Assembly (NCBI GenBank): GCA_039720395.1
Contig: CM077827.1
Coordinates: forward strand, 16,221,615 to 16,285,614
DNA from: Liquidambar formosana
Lineage: Eukaryota > Streptophyta > Magnoliopsida > Saxifragales > Altingiaceae
Direction of reading: 5' to 3'
DNA length: 64,000 nucleotides
Part shown: in pieces, positions 45,165-54,843 of the stretch
Position numbering within the stretch: position 1 is the first letter of the stretch
Layout: each line of letters opens with the position of its first letter
Notes under the pieces: generated by a model
Seen by the model: the letters and a program-made list of their open reading frames with translations, nothing else
What the model was told of the DNA's origin: nothing
Database searches by the model: none
Translations under genes and position numbers: made by a program

Positions 45165-48100
45165 ATGTCTGAAAAAATTTTGAGGATTGATCAAAAGTCT
45201 ATTGATTTTTTATTTTTGGGCTATAAAGACAATTTTTTGAAGTTCTCTGAGAAGAGTAGGGGAATGAGGATTTCAATCTATCTGGATAAGGATTGTTGTA
45301 AGTGGTTGCATCGTAGTTTGTCAGACATGGGTTGTGGTAATGCATATGTTGGATGGGTCAGGAAGTTCAGGGGTCTCAAAAGTACACTACTTCTTGAGCT
45401 GCATCAGAATAAAAATGGTAGATACGGGAGATTGACGGAGATCACAAAGACTGGCAGTAGCAGATTTATCGTTATTCCAGAAGGATATGATGAGAATGGA
45501 TGGAGACTCTTTGCTCAATTTGTCGAAGGAGGCAGTTTCTAGAGTAATGGCAATGTGAGCTCGAGGGTCCCGTCGACCTCGAGTGAATCTAGTAAAGCTC
45601 CAACCCAGAAGATGGCCATCAAAGACGTTCAGGATCCCTTCCTGGTTTGCGATGCAAAGAAGTAGAGTTTCGTCGATAAAGCTCCAGCTAAAGGGTGATT
45701 GGAGGAAGGCTTTTGTCTCTGAGAGGGAGAAATTATCTGATAGTTGGGCAATGATACAAGCTGAATTATGCAAATTGTTAGAATGTAAGTTGATTTTGAT
45801 GCCTTTTTAGATTAACAGGGCAGTTTTCTTCTGTGATAATTTGGACAAGGCATTCTACGTTCTGGGACGAGTTCTCCTTAAAAGTGAGTTAAGTGTTACT
45901 CTGGAAGAATGGGATGCGGAGGTTAATTCTATTAAAAGCCAGTGTTTTAGATGCAATGGGGGTGGATTTCCATTGAAGGCTTACCTTTTCACTGATGGAG
46001 GTGGGAGGTTTTTTCCAAGATTGCTGATAATTTTGGAGGACTGATTGAAGTGGATAGAAATACATTGTTTTTGGATAATCTCTTCTATACTCGAATCAAA
46101 GTCAAAGGGGTGGGAGATTACTTTCTGTCTAATTATTTGGACATCCAGATTGATGAGCTTAAGTATACAGTGAGAGTATGGCCTTTGAGAAGAATGAACA
46201 GGAGGTTGAATAAGTCATTTGCTAATCGGAATTCCTGGGTCAGCCATAGTAATTTTATTAGTCATAATAAAATCAGAAATGGTGGTGATCAGGTATGGAA
46301 GGTGAAGAGAGGAGGTAGGACAAAAGTTCAGTACATCAGTCAGGAGGTTGAAGATGAAAGAGATAGGGATAGTGACCCACGTGGCGCTATGGTAAGGGTG
46401 GGGTCCAGTTTGGCTGGGGATGGTGTGGGTAATTCTATCGGGGTAAATAGAGTAGCCCAAAAGTATTTCAAGGAGGCTTTAAATCAGCATAGTAATGTTT
46501 TCCAGGTGGTTGGTGTTCTAAATGGTGTTCCACTGGGAAATGGTGGTGACCTATGAAGCATGGATACAGATACGGGATACGGATACGATGCGATACAGAT
46601 ACGCCAATTTGGCAATTCCAAAAAAATGTAGGATACAATACAGCAAGGATACGTTAATAAATAAATATATTAATATTAATATTTGGTCTAAAATATATAT
46701 AATAAACATAAATAAATAAAGTTTGAAACATTTACAAAATCAATTAATATGCAAGAATAGATGTACAAAGAACACATCTATAAGCATCAACCATGTTCAT
46801 CATTCATAGAAAGAAACTAGAAAGACATTAACACTACGAAATAGCCATTTAACTCTATTGCTTTATAATTGTTGCCCTAAAAGATAGATAGTGGAAAGAG
46901 AATTAAGATTAAAGAATTAAAATGGGTTTATTGTTTCAATCAAAATACGGGTACTATGTTTCTTTAGATTTACCCCTGTTTATTTAAAAAATAAATAATT
47001 ACAAACTAACTCTAAAGGAATCCCAAATGTATGCGAGATGTATCCGAGGTGTATCTGAGAAGTATCCGAGGTGTATTTGATGATGTGGCAATGTATGTTA
47101 CTGTTCCAATACGTCGGAGAGTATCTGATACGTATCGGAGAGTATCCTAGGTGTATCGTATCCGATACGTATCCAATACGGATTCGTTGGAAGTTTTGAA
47201 GTATCTGTGCTTCATAGGTGGTGACTAAGGCGGTGATTGAGAAGGGTAGTAAATTTGGTGAGGTTGATGATGTTGGGCTTAAAATTAATTTTTTGAAGGA
47301 TGATCCAGTGTACGAATGGGTGTCCTGGGTCATGAGTAGATGTTTTATAGGTTAGATCTTTTTCAGATGGGCCGGTAATAAAGAGAAGTAGTGGGCAGGT
47401 TGTTTAATGAGGCTACTAAGATCAATGGATTTAAAAGCAAGAATGGGCCTTTGCATCTAGAGCCCAATAAGGGAACACATGATGGGTGTGGTAGCTGGTC
47501 TCTCCCTCAGCCCGATAGAAAAGCTAGGGCTCAGGCGAGTCCTATTTATCACTCAGAGAGTGTTCATGAGAAAAAGAGGGAGGGGGGGGGGGGGAGGGGG
47601 GGAATGAATCATTCCGACAATCATTCCTTGGCTCAATCGAAGAATTCGGGTGATCTACTTTATCTTGTTGAAGCTAAATGTGTTCGTCCTTACCGTGAGC
47701 AATCTCGCTTTTTTCAAAGAAAGACATTTTCAATGTCGATGGGTGAAAATGAAAAGTCAATGAATGCTTCTAAGGCAAATTTAGAGGGCGATGGTCCCAA
47801 TATGCTGTACAATACTGATGGTGGAGTCGTTTGGTATTTTGGGTATGTAGAGGATTCAGTTGAAGACCATTAGTTTTGTACCGAAGGAAGCTCTGTGTCG
47901 GATGCCTCTGAGACTGAAGTTAGTGAGACGGAAGTTGATGAAGACACTCCAGCAATGGTGGGTCAAGATTTTTTGGAGGGAATAGCAAATTTATTTGCAA
48001 ATAAGGTTGGCTCTTCTCCTAACTCAATTTCAAAGGTACGCTCTCTTAATACTATTTAGGCAGGTAATGCTATAAACTCGGGGGGGGGGGGGGGGGGGCA

Positions 48101-48699
48101 TTCTTCTAATTCTTTGGGTGCAATAGGGGGAATTTTGGGGATTCCTAGTGAGATTATTCCAATTAGTTCAACTAATGAGGGTGTTGGTCATTGTTCTGAT
48201 TCTTTCTATGTGGAAAATAAACTGACAAAAGATGCTAGCCAAATTTTGTGTCCTCTGGTTGAGGGTACATCCAATGCTTGCATTCAAAATGATACTCTTG
48301 ACCAAGTTGTGGGTAAGAAATTGGTTCTTGGGGGGGAACAGGTTGAGCCATTGTTAGTAGAGCACCAGGGGGGATTAGTGGAGATGGATCATATAGAGGG
48401 TGTTCGTGGGTAGAGAAGGATTGGAATGGGGAAGAGAGCCTAGCGAGGTTGTTTCGTTTAATCTTAATGAGGAAGGGTGGACTCAGTTGAAAGAATTTTT
48501 AGGAAAAATGAATTTGACTCTTGCTAAAAAGAGGGGTAGATTGCCCGGTACTGTTAATATGGGGATGAGGATGAGAGCTAGTGGTGATGGTGGTTCTAGA
48601 AGGAAGGTGAGGGAATTAAAAGGCCTTAGATCAGATATTAATTATGACGGCAGGCCAAATGCTAGCAAGGTTAGTAGGGGTGAAGTGGGTTTTAGATGA
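45165..48699 (+). pseudogene. LINE ORF1, interrupted by a MITE
   Basis: The likely start is ATG 45165 (MSEKILRIDQKS). The open N-terminal 125 residues include FIVIPEGYDENGWRLFA, typical of plant LINE ORF1. After stops and shifts, NSIKSQCFRCNGGGFPLKAY (near 45930-45980) and FGGLIEVDRNTLFLDN.. (46030 on) continue the nucleic-acid-binding part, resembling DUF4283-type ORF1 proteins. The MITE occupies 46551-47217. The rest is acidic and low in complexity, with G-runs at 47582-47602 and 48080-48098, and ends with TGA at 48697-48699. The protein would bind LINE RNA. Confidence 0.7.
46551..47217. mobile_element. hAT-type MITE, 667 bp
   Basis: The ends are CTATGAAGCATGGATAC on the left and, reversed, CTATGAAGCACAGATAC on the right. 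An exact 8-bp duplication GTGGTGAC flanks it (46543-46550 and 47218-47225). Eight-base duplications and short terminal inverted repeats indicate the hAT superfamily. Subterminal regions are filled with variants of GGATACG and GTATCCGA in opposite orientation at the two ends, which may be transposase-binding repeats. No transposase is encoded. Confidence 0.92.
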
Positions 48700-50735
48700 A
48701 AATTGTCGATTAGAATATAAGAGGGGTTGGTTCTAAAAGGAAGAGGAGTATTATTAAGGATTTTTTGTAGAAGTATAATAAAGAGAACTTGGTTCTAGAG
48801 GTTATTGATAGGAACATGGTTAAGAGTCTTTGGGGGTCTAGGTATAGAGGTTGGACCTTTTTGCCTTCGCGTGGGAAATTGGGAGGAATTTTAATCTCTT
48901 GGGATGAAAGAGTTGTTTCTGCTATAAAAGTGGTTTGTGGATCTTTCTCAATTTCAGTCAAATTTGTGACTTCAGATAATAATGAGTGGTAGCTTTCAGG
49001 GATTTATGGGCCTAATAGTCCTAGAGTCAAGAGTGAACTTTGGATAAAGCTTTTTAGTATTTATGGGTTGTGTAGCCCAAGATGGGTTCTAGGGGGTGAT
49101 TTTAATGTTATTAGGTCTATAAATGAGAAGCTTGGAGGTGGTAGGTGTACTAGACGCATAAGGGATTTTAATCATTTCATTAGTGAGTGTTCATTAAGGG
49201 ACATTCCTTTGAATAATGCTAAGTTTACTTGGTCCAATCAATAGGAAAATGTAGTGTATAGTAGGCTGGATAGATTTTTATTTTCATTGGATTGGGAGGA
49301 GTTGTTTCCACATGTAAGGCAAGTTGCTTTGCCAAGGGTTATTTCCAATCATTATCCAATTATGTTGGATGTTGAGTTTTTTTCTTGGGGTCCTTCTCCT
49401 TTAGATTTGAGAATATGTGGTTAGAACATCATTTGTTTAGGAAGAGTTTTGAAGAGTGGTGGAATAATTGTGATGTTGTGGGGTGGGAAGGTTTTAAGTT
49501 CATGAGAAGGCTGAAAGTGATTAAGCAACATATTAAAGTGTGGAATAAGGAGGTGTTTGGTGACATTAGGGTGGCAAAAGATTCCATTTCAAAGAAGATT
49601 GAAGAGCTGGATCTTTTAGAGGGGGCTATCATAAATGATGTTCAAAGGTTGGAAAGAAAGAAGTTGAGGGAGAATTTGGAGGAGGTTATTTTTAAAGAGG
49701 AGATTTCGTAGGCTCAAAAGGCAAGATTTAAATGGTTGAAAGAGGGAGATAACAACACTAGATTTTTTCATACGGTGGCCAATGGTAGTAGAAAAAGGAA
49801 GATGATTAATAAGTTGGAGCTAGATGGGGGTTTAGTGTCAGAAAATGAAGAAGCAATTGTTAGTGAGATTTTTAGGTTTTTTCTACTCTTTATAGTTTTG
49901 GGGAGAGGGAGAAGCCAAGATTAGAGGGTTTGTTTTGTTCTCCTATTGGTGTTGGAAGTGCGGAGAGATTAGAGAGACCTTTTGAGCTTCAAGAAATTAA
50001 AGAGACTGTTTTTTATTGTTGTGGAAATAAGGCCCCTGGTCCAAATGGTTTACCATGGCAGTATTCCAAGATTGTTGGGAGGTGGTTAAGGATGATCTTT
50101 CGAAAGTGTTTTCAGTAAATTTTTCAGTGATTGTTAATGAAAAGTCAAGGAATACTTTCAAGGCTGCTAGGGGGTTGAGGTAAGGAGATCCCTTATCTCC
50201 TTTTTTGTTCACTTTAGCTGTTGATGTCTTAGGGAGACTTGTAGATAGAGCAAGAGAAGTAGAACTAATTGAAGGTTTTGTGGTTGGGAGAGATAGGGTT
50301 TCAATTTCACATTTGCAATTTGCGGATGATACTTTGTTTTTTTCCTCAGGCGATGAGATGGTGTTGGGGGTTAAAGTAAATTTAGGTAAGTGTGCTTTAG
50401 TGCGGGTCAACTGTGAGGTGTTAAAATTCAGGGGTTAGCCGAGAACATTGGATGTTTCGTTGGAGAGTGACCATTTATTTATCTAGGCTTGCCATTGGGA
50501 GGGAATCCTTATTCTGAGTCTTTTTGGAGCCCCGTTTTGAATAGAGTTAGGAAAAGGTTAGATGGATGGAAAAAAGCTTTAATCTCTAATGGTGGTAGGC
50601 TGGTTTTAATTCAATTAGTCCTCTCTAGTATTCCCACTTATTTCTTGTCTCTTTTTAGGGTTCCTGTTAAGGTGGCTTTGTGTCTAGAGAAGACGTTGAG
50701 GGATTTTTTGTGGGAAGGGAGTGGGGAGGGTCATG
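48696..50735 (+). pseudogene. LINE ORF2: endonuclease and reverse transcriptase
   Basis: The start ATG (48696) overlaps the ORF1 stop as ATGA. The endonuclease part shows KLGGILISWDERVV, SGIYGPNSPR, WVLGGDFNVI (catalytic Asp-Asn), SRLDRFLFS and ISNHYPIML (final catalytic His). The RT part shows RFKWLKEGDNNTRFFH, NKAPGPNGLPW, then after a deletion GLR-stop-GDPLSPFLFTLAVD, the catalytic FADDTLFF (about 50320-50343) and LGLPLGGNP with GWKKALISNGGRLVLI. Several stops replace Trp or Gln codons (near 48708, 48769, 48990, 49243, 49709, 50180 and 50470). A frameshift occurs near 49400. The enzyme would nick DNA and copy LINE RNA at the nick. Confidence 0.88.
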
Positions 50736-50775
50736 ACACGGCAGGAACACAACAATAAATAAATAATTATATCGA

Positions 50776-50995
50776 TATATATATATATATATATATAGGA
50801 ATGGGATGATGAACAGGTAAGCACATTCTGATATAACTCATTGGGGGTTGTACCTTGTGCATTAGTGAGATATGAAGTACACTGGACCAATGCAAAAGGT
50901 ACAACCCCTAATGCATGGTGTTGGTATAACTTATATCAACACATGCTGATGGGAACATAACTATGTGTGTATGTGTATATATATATATATATATA
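50776..50995. repeat. TA microsatellites flanking a short spacer
   Basis: (TA)n runs at about 50776-50798 and 50972-50994 enclose 170 bp of unique sequence. In that spacer GGGGTTGTACCTT (50848) and AAAGGTACAACCCC (50896) form an inverted pair, and CATTAGGGG-like words repeat, suggesting a small foldback element. Confidence 0.5.
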
Positions 50996-51001
50996 CACAA
51001 A

Positions 51002-51524
51002 AAGGGGAAAATGTAGTTTGCACCCTTCAACTATGACTCGGTGATACTTTGCACCCTTATAGTTTTTTTTTTCAAACACTTTACACCCCTGTATGTTGGG
51101 AAATAGTCAGTTTTAAGCTTCCCGTCAATCAACTATTAACATTTTGGATTGAAAATGGTCATGCATGTGACACACGATCCGACCTTAATATTTTGTTCAC
51201 AAAAACACCCTTTTATGACAAAAATACCATTTTTATTGTGTTCATACCAGATAGAGAAAGATCAAGGAAGTTAGAGAGAAGGGAATTTTATCAAGATAAA
51301 AGGGGTATTTTTGTCATGTAAGGGCGTTTTTGTCAACAAAATATTAAGGGTGGGTCATGTGTCACACGCATGAACATTTTCCATCCAAAATGCTAACAGA
51401 CTGACGGTGAGCCTAAAAGTGACTATTTACCAAAATACAAGGTGCAAAGTGTTTGAAAAAAAACTATAGGGTTGCATAGTGTCACTGGGTCATAGTTGCA
51501 GGGTGCAAATTGTATTTTCTCCTT
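51002..51524. mobile_element. Foldback MITE, 523 bp, almost entirely inverted repeat
   Basis: The left arm from AAGGGGAAAATGTAGTTTGC and the reverse complement of the right end AAGGAGAAAATACAATTTGC stay alignable for about 235 bp each, sharing CAACTATGAC, TATAGTTTTTTTT, CAAACACTTT and GACAAAAATACC. Only a short loop with GAGAAAGATCAAGG-like sequence remains in the middle. Flanks are A-rich, so the duplication cannot be fixed. Long inverted ends could mean a Mutator-like origin, which is not proven. Confidence 0.75.
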
Positions 51525-54247
51525 AAAAAAAAAAAAAGTTGGGGACACTTTTTTTGCACCCTGTCATAAAGGTGTATGCCTCACTATAATAAATTGGTAT
51601 TCTTGAAGGCAGAACCTCCGTTTTTGTAAAATAACCATGGTCAATGAAGCTGACTTCAGTTTAAAAAGCCTATACACCTTTCCGAGGTAAGAACCAGCTT
51701 TGGTCAAAAACGAAACAAAAAACACTCTGTTTCTCCAAATGTAGAAGAGAGAAGTAGAGAGAGAAGATGGAGAAGAGAGAGAAGATGGAGAAGAGAGAGA
51801 AGTAGAGAGAAGGGAGAAAAGAATGACACCACTCGCCCATGACTTGTTCTCCACCTCCGGCGACAGCAACACATAGTTTTCTTTTTTCCTTTTTACTACT
51901 TTTGTTTGGGTATAGTACATACGTCCACATCCACCACCGACCACCAGCATTTTTTTTTTTTTTTTCCTCTGTGTCTACATTCTGCAACATACTATTGCTA
52001 TAAGCTATTAACTCCTCCTGTATAAAACCATTTAAAATTTCATTTTTTTGGCTCTATCATTTACCAAAAGTATCCAAGACGTGTCACGTCTTATGTCGGA
52101 GCTGTGTCCAAGACGTATGTGATATTAATTCTTTTTTTTTTTTTTTTTTTTTTTTTTGAAAATTATGGACAGTATAGGCCATGTACCAAACGTGTTGGGG
52201 GCATGTCTATGTCCGACACGTATCAAACATGGGCACAGCTCCTTTGGAGGAGTGTATGAGCTTCATAATTACCCATATTAAGTATTTTTAATATTATCTT
52301 AATTAATGATAAATTATGCTAATTAATCAAAAACTAAGATAATTTCCAAAAATTTACCACAATTATTTTTAAAAATTTATAATTTTATCTATTCATCTTC
52401 ATCATATTAATATCACCAAGAATATTAACTTCAACATATATGCATAGATGTTTATGTATATATACTATTGTAATGCTAGTTCTAATATTAATAATACTTA
52501 ATTGATTAACTTATCACTCATACTTTATCATAGATGTTTATGTATTACACTGGTGTAATGCTAGTTGTAATATTTAAAATACTTAATTGATTTTTTTTCT
52601 TTTTTTGGATAAGTAATACTTAATTGATTAACTTATCACTCATACTTAATTAACATTCTCAGGTCATCACATAATTGACTTCTAGTTGTAGTAACAACCG
52701 GCATTCACTGGTCTGGGTAAGTCTAAAACTGGATCCTTTTGTAGAGAAGTATTGTATACTATTATACAAAAACTATAAGGCACAACTACTCATTCTAAAT
52801 ACTAAGGGGTATGGCACCTGCTATGTGCATGCACTCTTCCTCACTATCCCCCTTAATCCTCATTTAGTTACATTCAGACAATTACTCGGAGAAATTTATA
52901 GGCAGTGGGTTATATCCAGGAACATTGTGGGTAAGTTGGAAAATTTATATTGTTCAAGGCTGTAGTGTGTTAATACTTAATACACTTTTAAGTTATTACC
53001 CTCTCTCTTATCATTTCTTATGTTCTCAAGCGTTATCTTTTCAAATTCAATTAATGAAGACCAAAGGAGAGGCCAAAAGAGATATTCAAGATACAAAAAG
53101 AAACTTTAAACGACACCAGAAGAAGTTACATCTGCTTCAACATTCTCAACAAATTTTCACTACAATATAAACCTGTAGAGCAATAATTTCAATTTAAAGA
53201 AGTCCCTTTTACAGCAGAATTTCATAGTAAATCTTCTTTTAAAACCCCAAGCAAAACAATGGTAAAGCATAAAGTCCCTAAAAATAATACAAATAAATCT
53301 TGATAAAAATAAATAAATAAACAAAATACAAAATAACTTTTGACTTCATATGTAAAATTGCTTACATCTCATTATAAAGGAGTAATTTGGATTAATTTCT
53401 AAAATAACTATGTATAGTTCCTCGCACAAATTGGACTTAGATAAATCTGAGGTAGGAATAATTAAAAAAATCCATCCAAATAGAAGAGAAAAATTTAAAT
53501 GATCATGATAAAATATGATGCAAAGAAAACTATTTCGCTTACGTCTCCATAGGTTAAGTTTCCCAGCTCTTAATGAAACCAAAACAGAACAATGAATGAA
53601 TAACTGGGCATTTAAATAGGGCACCTCAATCACGAACAATTGTGACCTTAAAATCTTTGTAATTTGGCCACAAACTATCATATATTAAATAAGGGTTTTT
53701 TATGTTTTAGTACCTTCATCTTTACCCTGTATTTCATTGTAGTCCACAAATTTTGACGTTGCGTGATTTAATAACAACTTTAATGCCTCAATGTGGGCCA
53801 ACCAATGATGTCTATCAGTTAATATTTGACAGAATAAGCACATGACAGCATGTGTGTGCTTAGGTAGCACATTTGTTATATAAGACCATCCAAACAACAT
53901 CATTTCAAGTGCAAAAATTTAAAATTAAAAAAATAAAACCAAAAAGAAAAAGAAAAAGACAAAGAGGAAGAGGACAAGGCAACCTTCGCCATTGAACTCC
54001 CTTACCCAGGAAAACAAAAAAAGAGGGTTCTTTGATGTTTCTTTGAAGGAAAATGGAGAGCTGGTTTTTCACGCCAGAAAATTACCCAAGCAAAAAGAAA
54101 GAGGGGGGGGGAGAGATTAGCTTCTTCGGAACAATCCAAAACAAAATTTGGTTCAGATCTTTGTGTGTGCTTGTCGAGGAATCTCAACAGAGAAAAACGC
54201 ACAAAAAAGATTTCATCCCACGTTTAAAATAAAATAAAAATAAAAGG
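51525..54247. other. Intergenic region with decayed repeats
   Basis: No gene was recognised. It contains a GA-rich microsatellite (51738-51815), poly-T tracts (52132-52157), a hAT-like remnant (52070-52275), a duplicated segment (TTAATTGATTAACTTATCAC at about 52500 and 52622, with GTAATGCTAGTT at 52473 and 52556), and several frames of 60-130 codons without domains. 53930-54200 is A- and G-rich. Confidence 0.45.
52070..52275. mobile_element. Possible hAT-type MITE remnant
   Basis: The region ends GAGCTTCATAA, whose complement TTATGAAGCTC resembles the TATGAAGCA end of the element at 46551. It contains GTGTC, GACACG and CCAAGACGT words in opposite orientations and a poly-T insertion. No matching left end or 8-bp duplication could be shown. 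Confidence 0.35.
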
Positions 54248-54490
54248 TCCAATCAGCTGATAGAGCTCGAAACCATCTCAACCGAAACCGATGAGATTGT
54301 GGTATATTCCTCCACCAAATTTCCCAACAACGGCAAGCTGGTATTAAAAGCATTTTTATGCTGTGAAGACAGGTCCGATCTCATGCTAGAATTAATCAAG
54401 AGCTTGAAGACTTTGAGAGTAGAAATGCCGACACTAGGAAGAAGAATTCGGAGCATTCTTGTTCATCCCCATGATTATAACAAGAGATGA
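54248..54490 (+). pseudogene. C-terminal fragment of a bHLH transcription factor
   Basis: An 80-codon frame ends at TGA 54490. It reads STETDEIVV, then VLKAFLCCEDRSDLMLELIK, SLKTLRVEMPTLGRRIRSI. The block LCCEDRSDL..(D/E)LIK.L..L...M.TLGGR is the conserved C-terminal (ACT-like) part of plant bHLH proteins of the bHLH30/106/AKS kind. Relative to that family a few residues between KTLR and VEM seem deleted, and a conserved Gly is Arg. No DNA-binding bHLH domain was found upstream (a stop lies at 54230), and the sequence is followed by pyrimidine and G runs. It is therefore a gene fragment, perhaps captured by a transposon. Confidence 0.7.
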
Positions 54491-54526
54491 GATCCTTTTT
54501 TCTTTTCCTTTTCTTTTTTTTTTTCC

Positions 54527-54536
<10 letters not shown>

Positions 54537-54557
<21 letters not shown>

Positions 54558-54559
54558 GG
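54537..54559 (+). repeat. Run of 23 guanines
   Basis: A 23-G homopolymer follows a 50-bp T/C tract. Comparable runs are at 48080-48098 (19 G) and 57420-57444 (25 G), with a shorter one at 47582-47594 (13 G). Length in an assembly may be inaccurate. Confidence 0.85.
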
Positions 54560-54843
54560 AGATAAGAGATCCATTATGAAGAAAAAGGTAAGAGATTTGG
54601 GTCATAATCTCAGTTTTTTGCAGGGTTTCATTTTCCTTGTCGACGAAGTACAAAAATTTCAAGAAAGATATATATATATATATATATAGTCCTTGCATCA
54701 AGTGCACTCCAAAATTCTTATTTGCAGCTCGTATTTATTAAGACCAACGGTTGGATAAGATAACCTTCTCATGTAAGTGACTATGTGTTTGAATTCATAA
54801 GATGATGTATACTATAGTATACCGTCCAGCAGCTTCTAGCAAG

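Larger units (their letters stand above)
45062..50735 (+). mobile_element. Plant L1-type LINE, 3' truncated and internally deleted
   Basis: The order is a short 5' leader, ORF1, an ATGA overlap, ORF2 with endonuclease then reverse transcriptase. ORF2 stops abruptly after FLWEGSGEG at about 50735, so the RT tail, any RNase H and the poly-A tail are missing. A 667-bp MITE splits ORF1. ORF2 has a deletion between the RT entry and the catalytic part. Target duplications could not be defined because the 3' end is lost. Confidence 0.85.

Noticed and set aside
45387..45773. 128-codon minus-strand frame opposite LINE ORF1
   Set aside because: It is the complement of recognised LINE ORF1 sequence and has no domain of its own.
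54585..54622. GTAAGAG...TTTTTTGCAG, which looks like a tiny intron after the bHLH fragment
   Set aside because: About 36 bp is too short for a plant intron, and the preceding frame has already ended at 54490.
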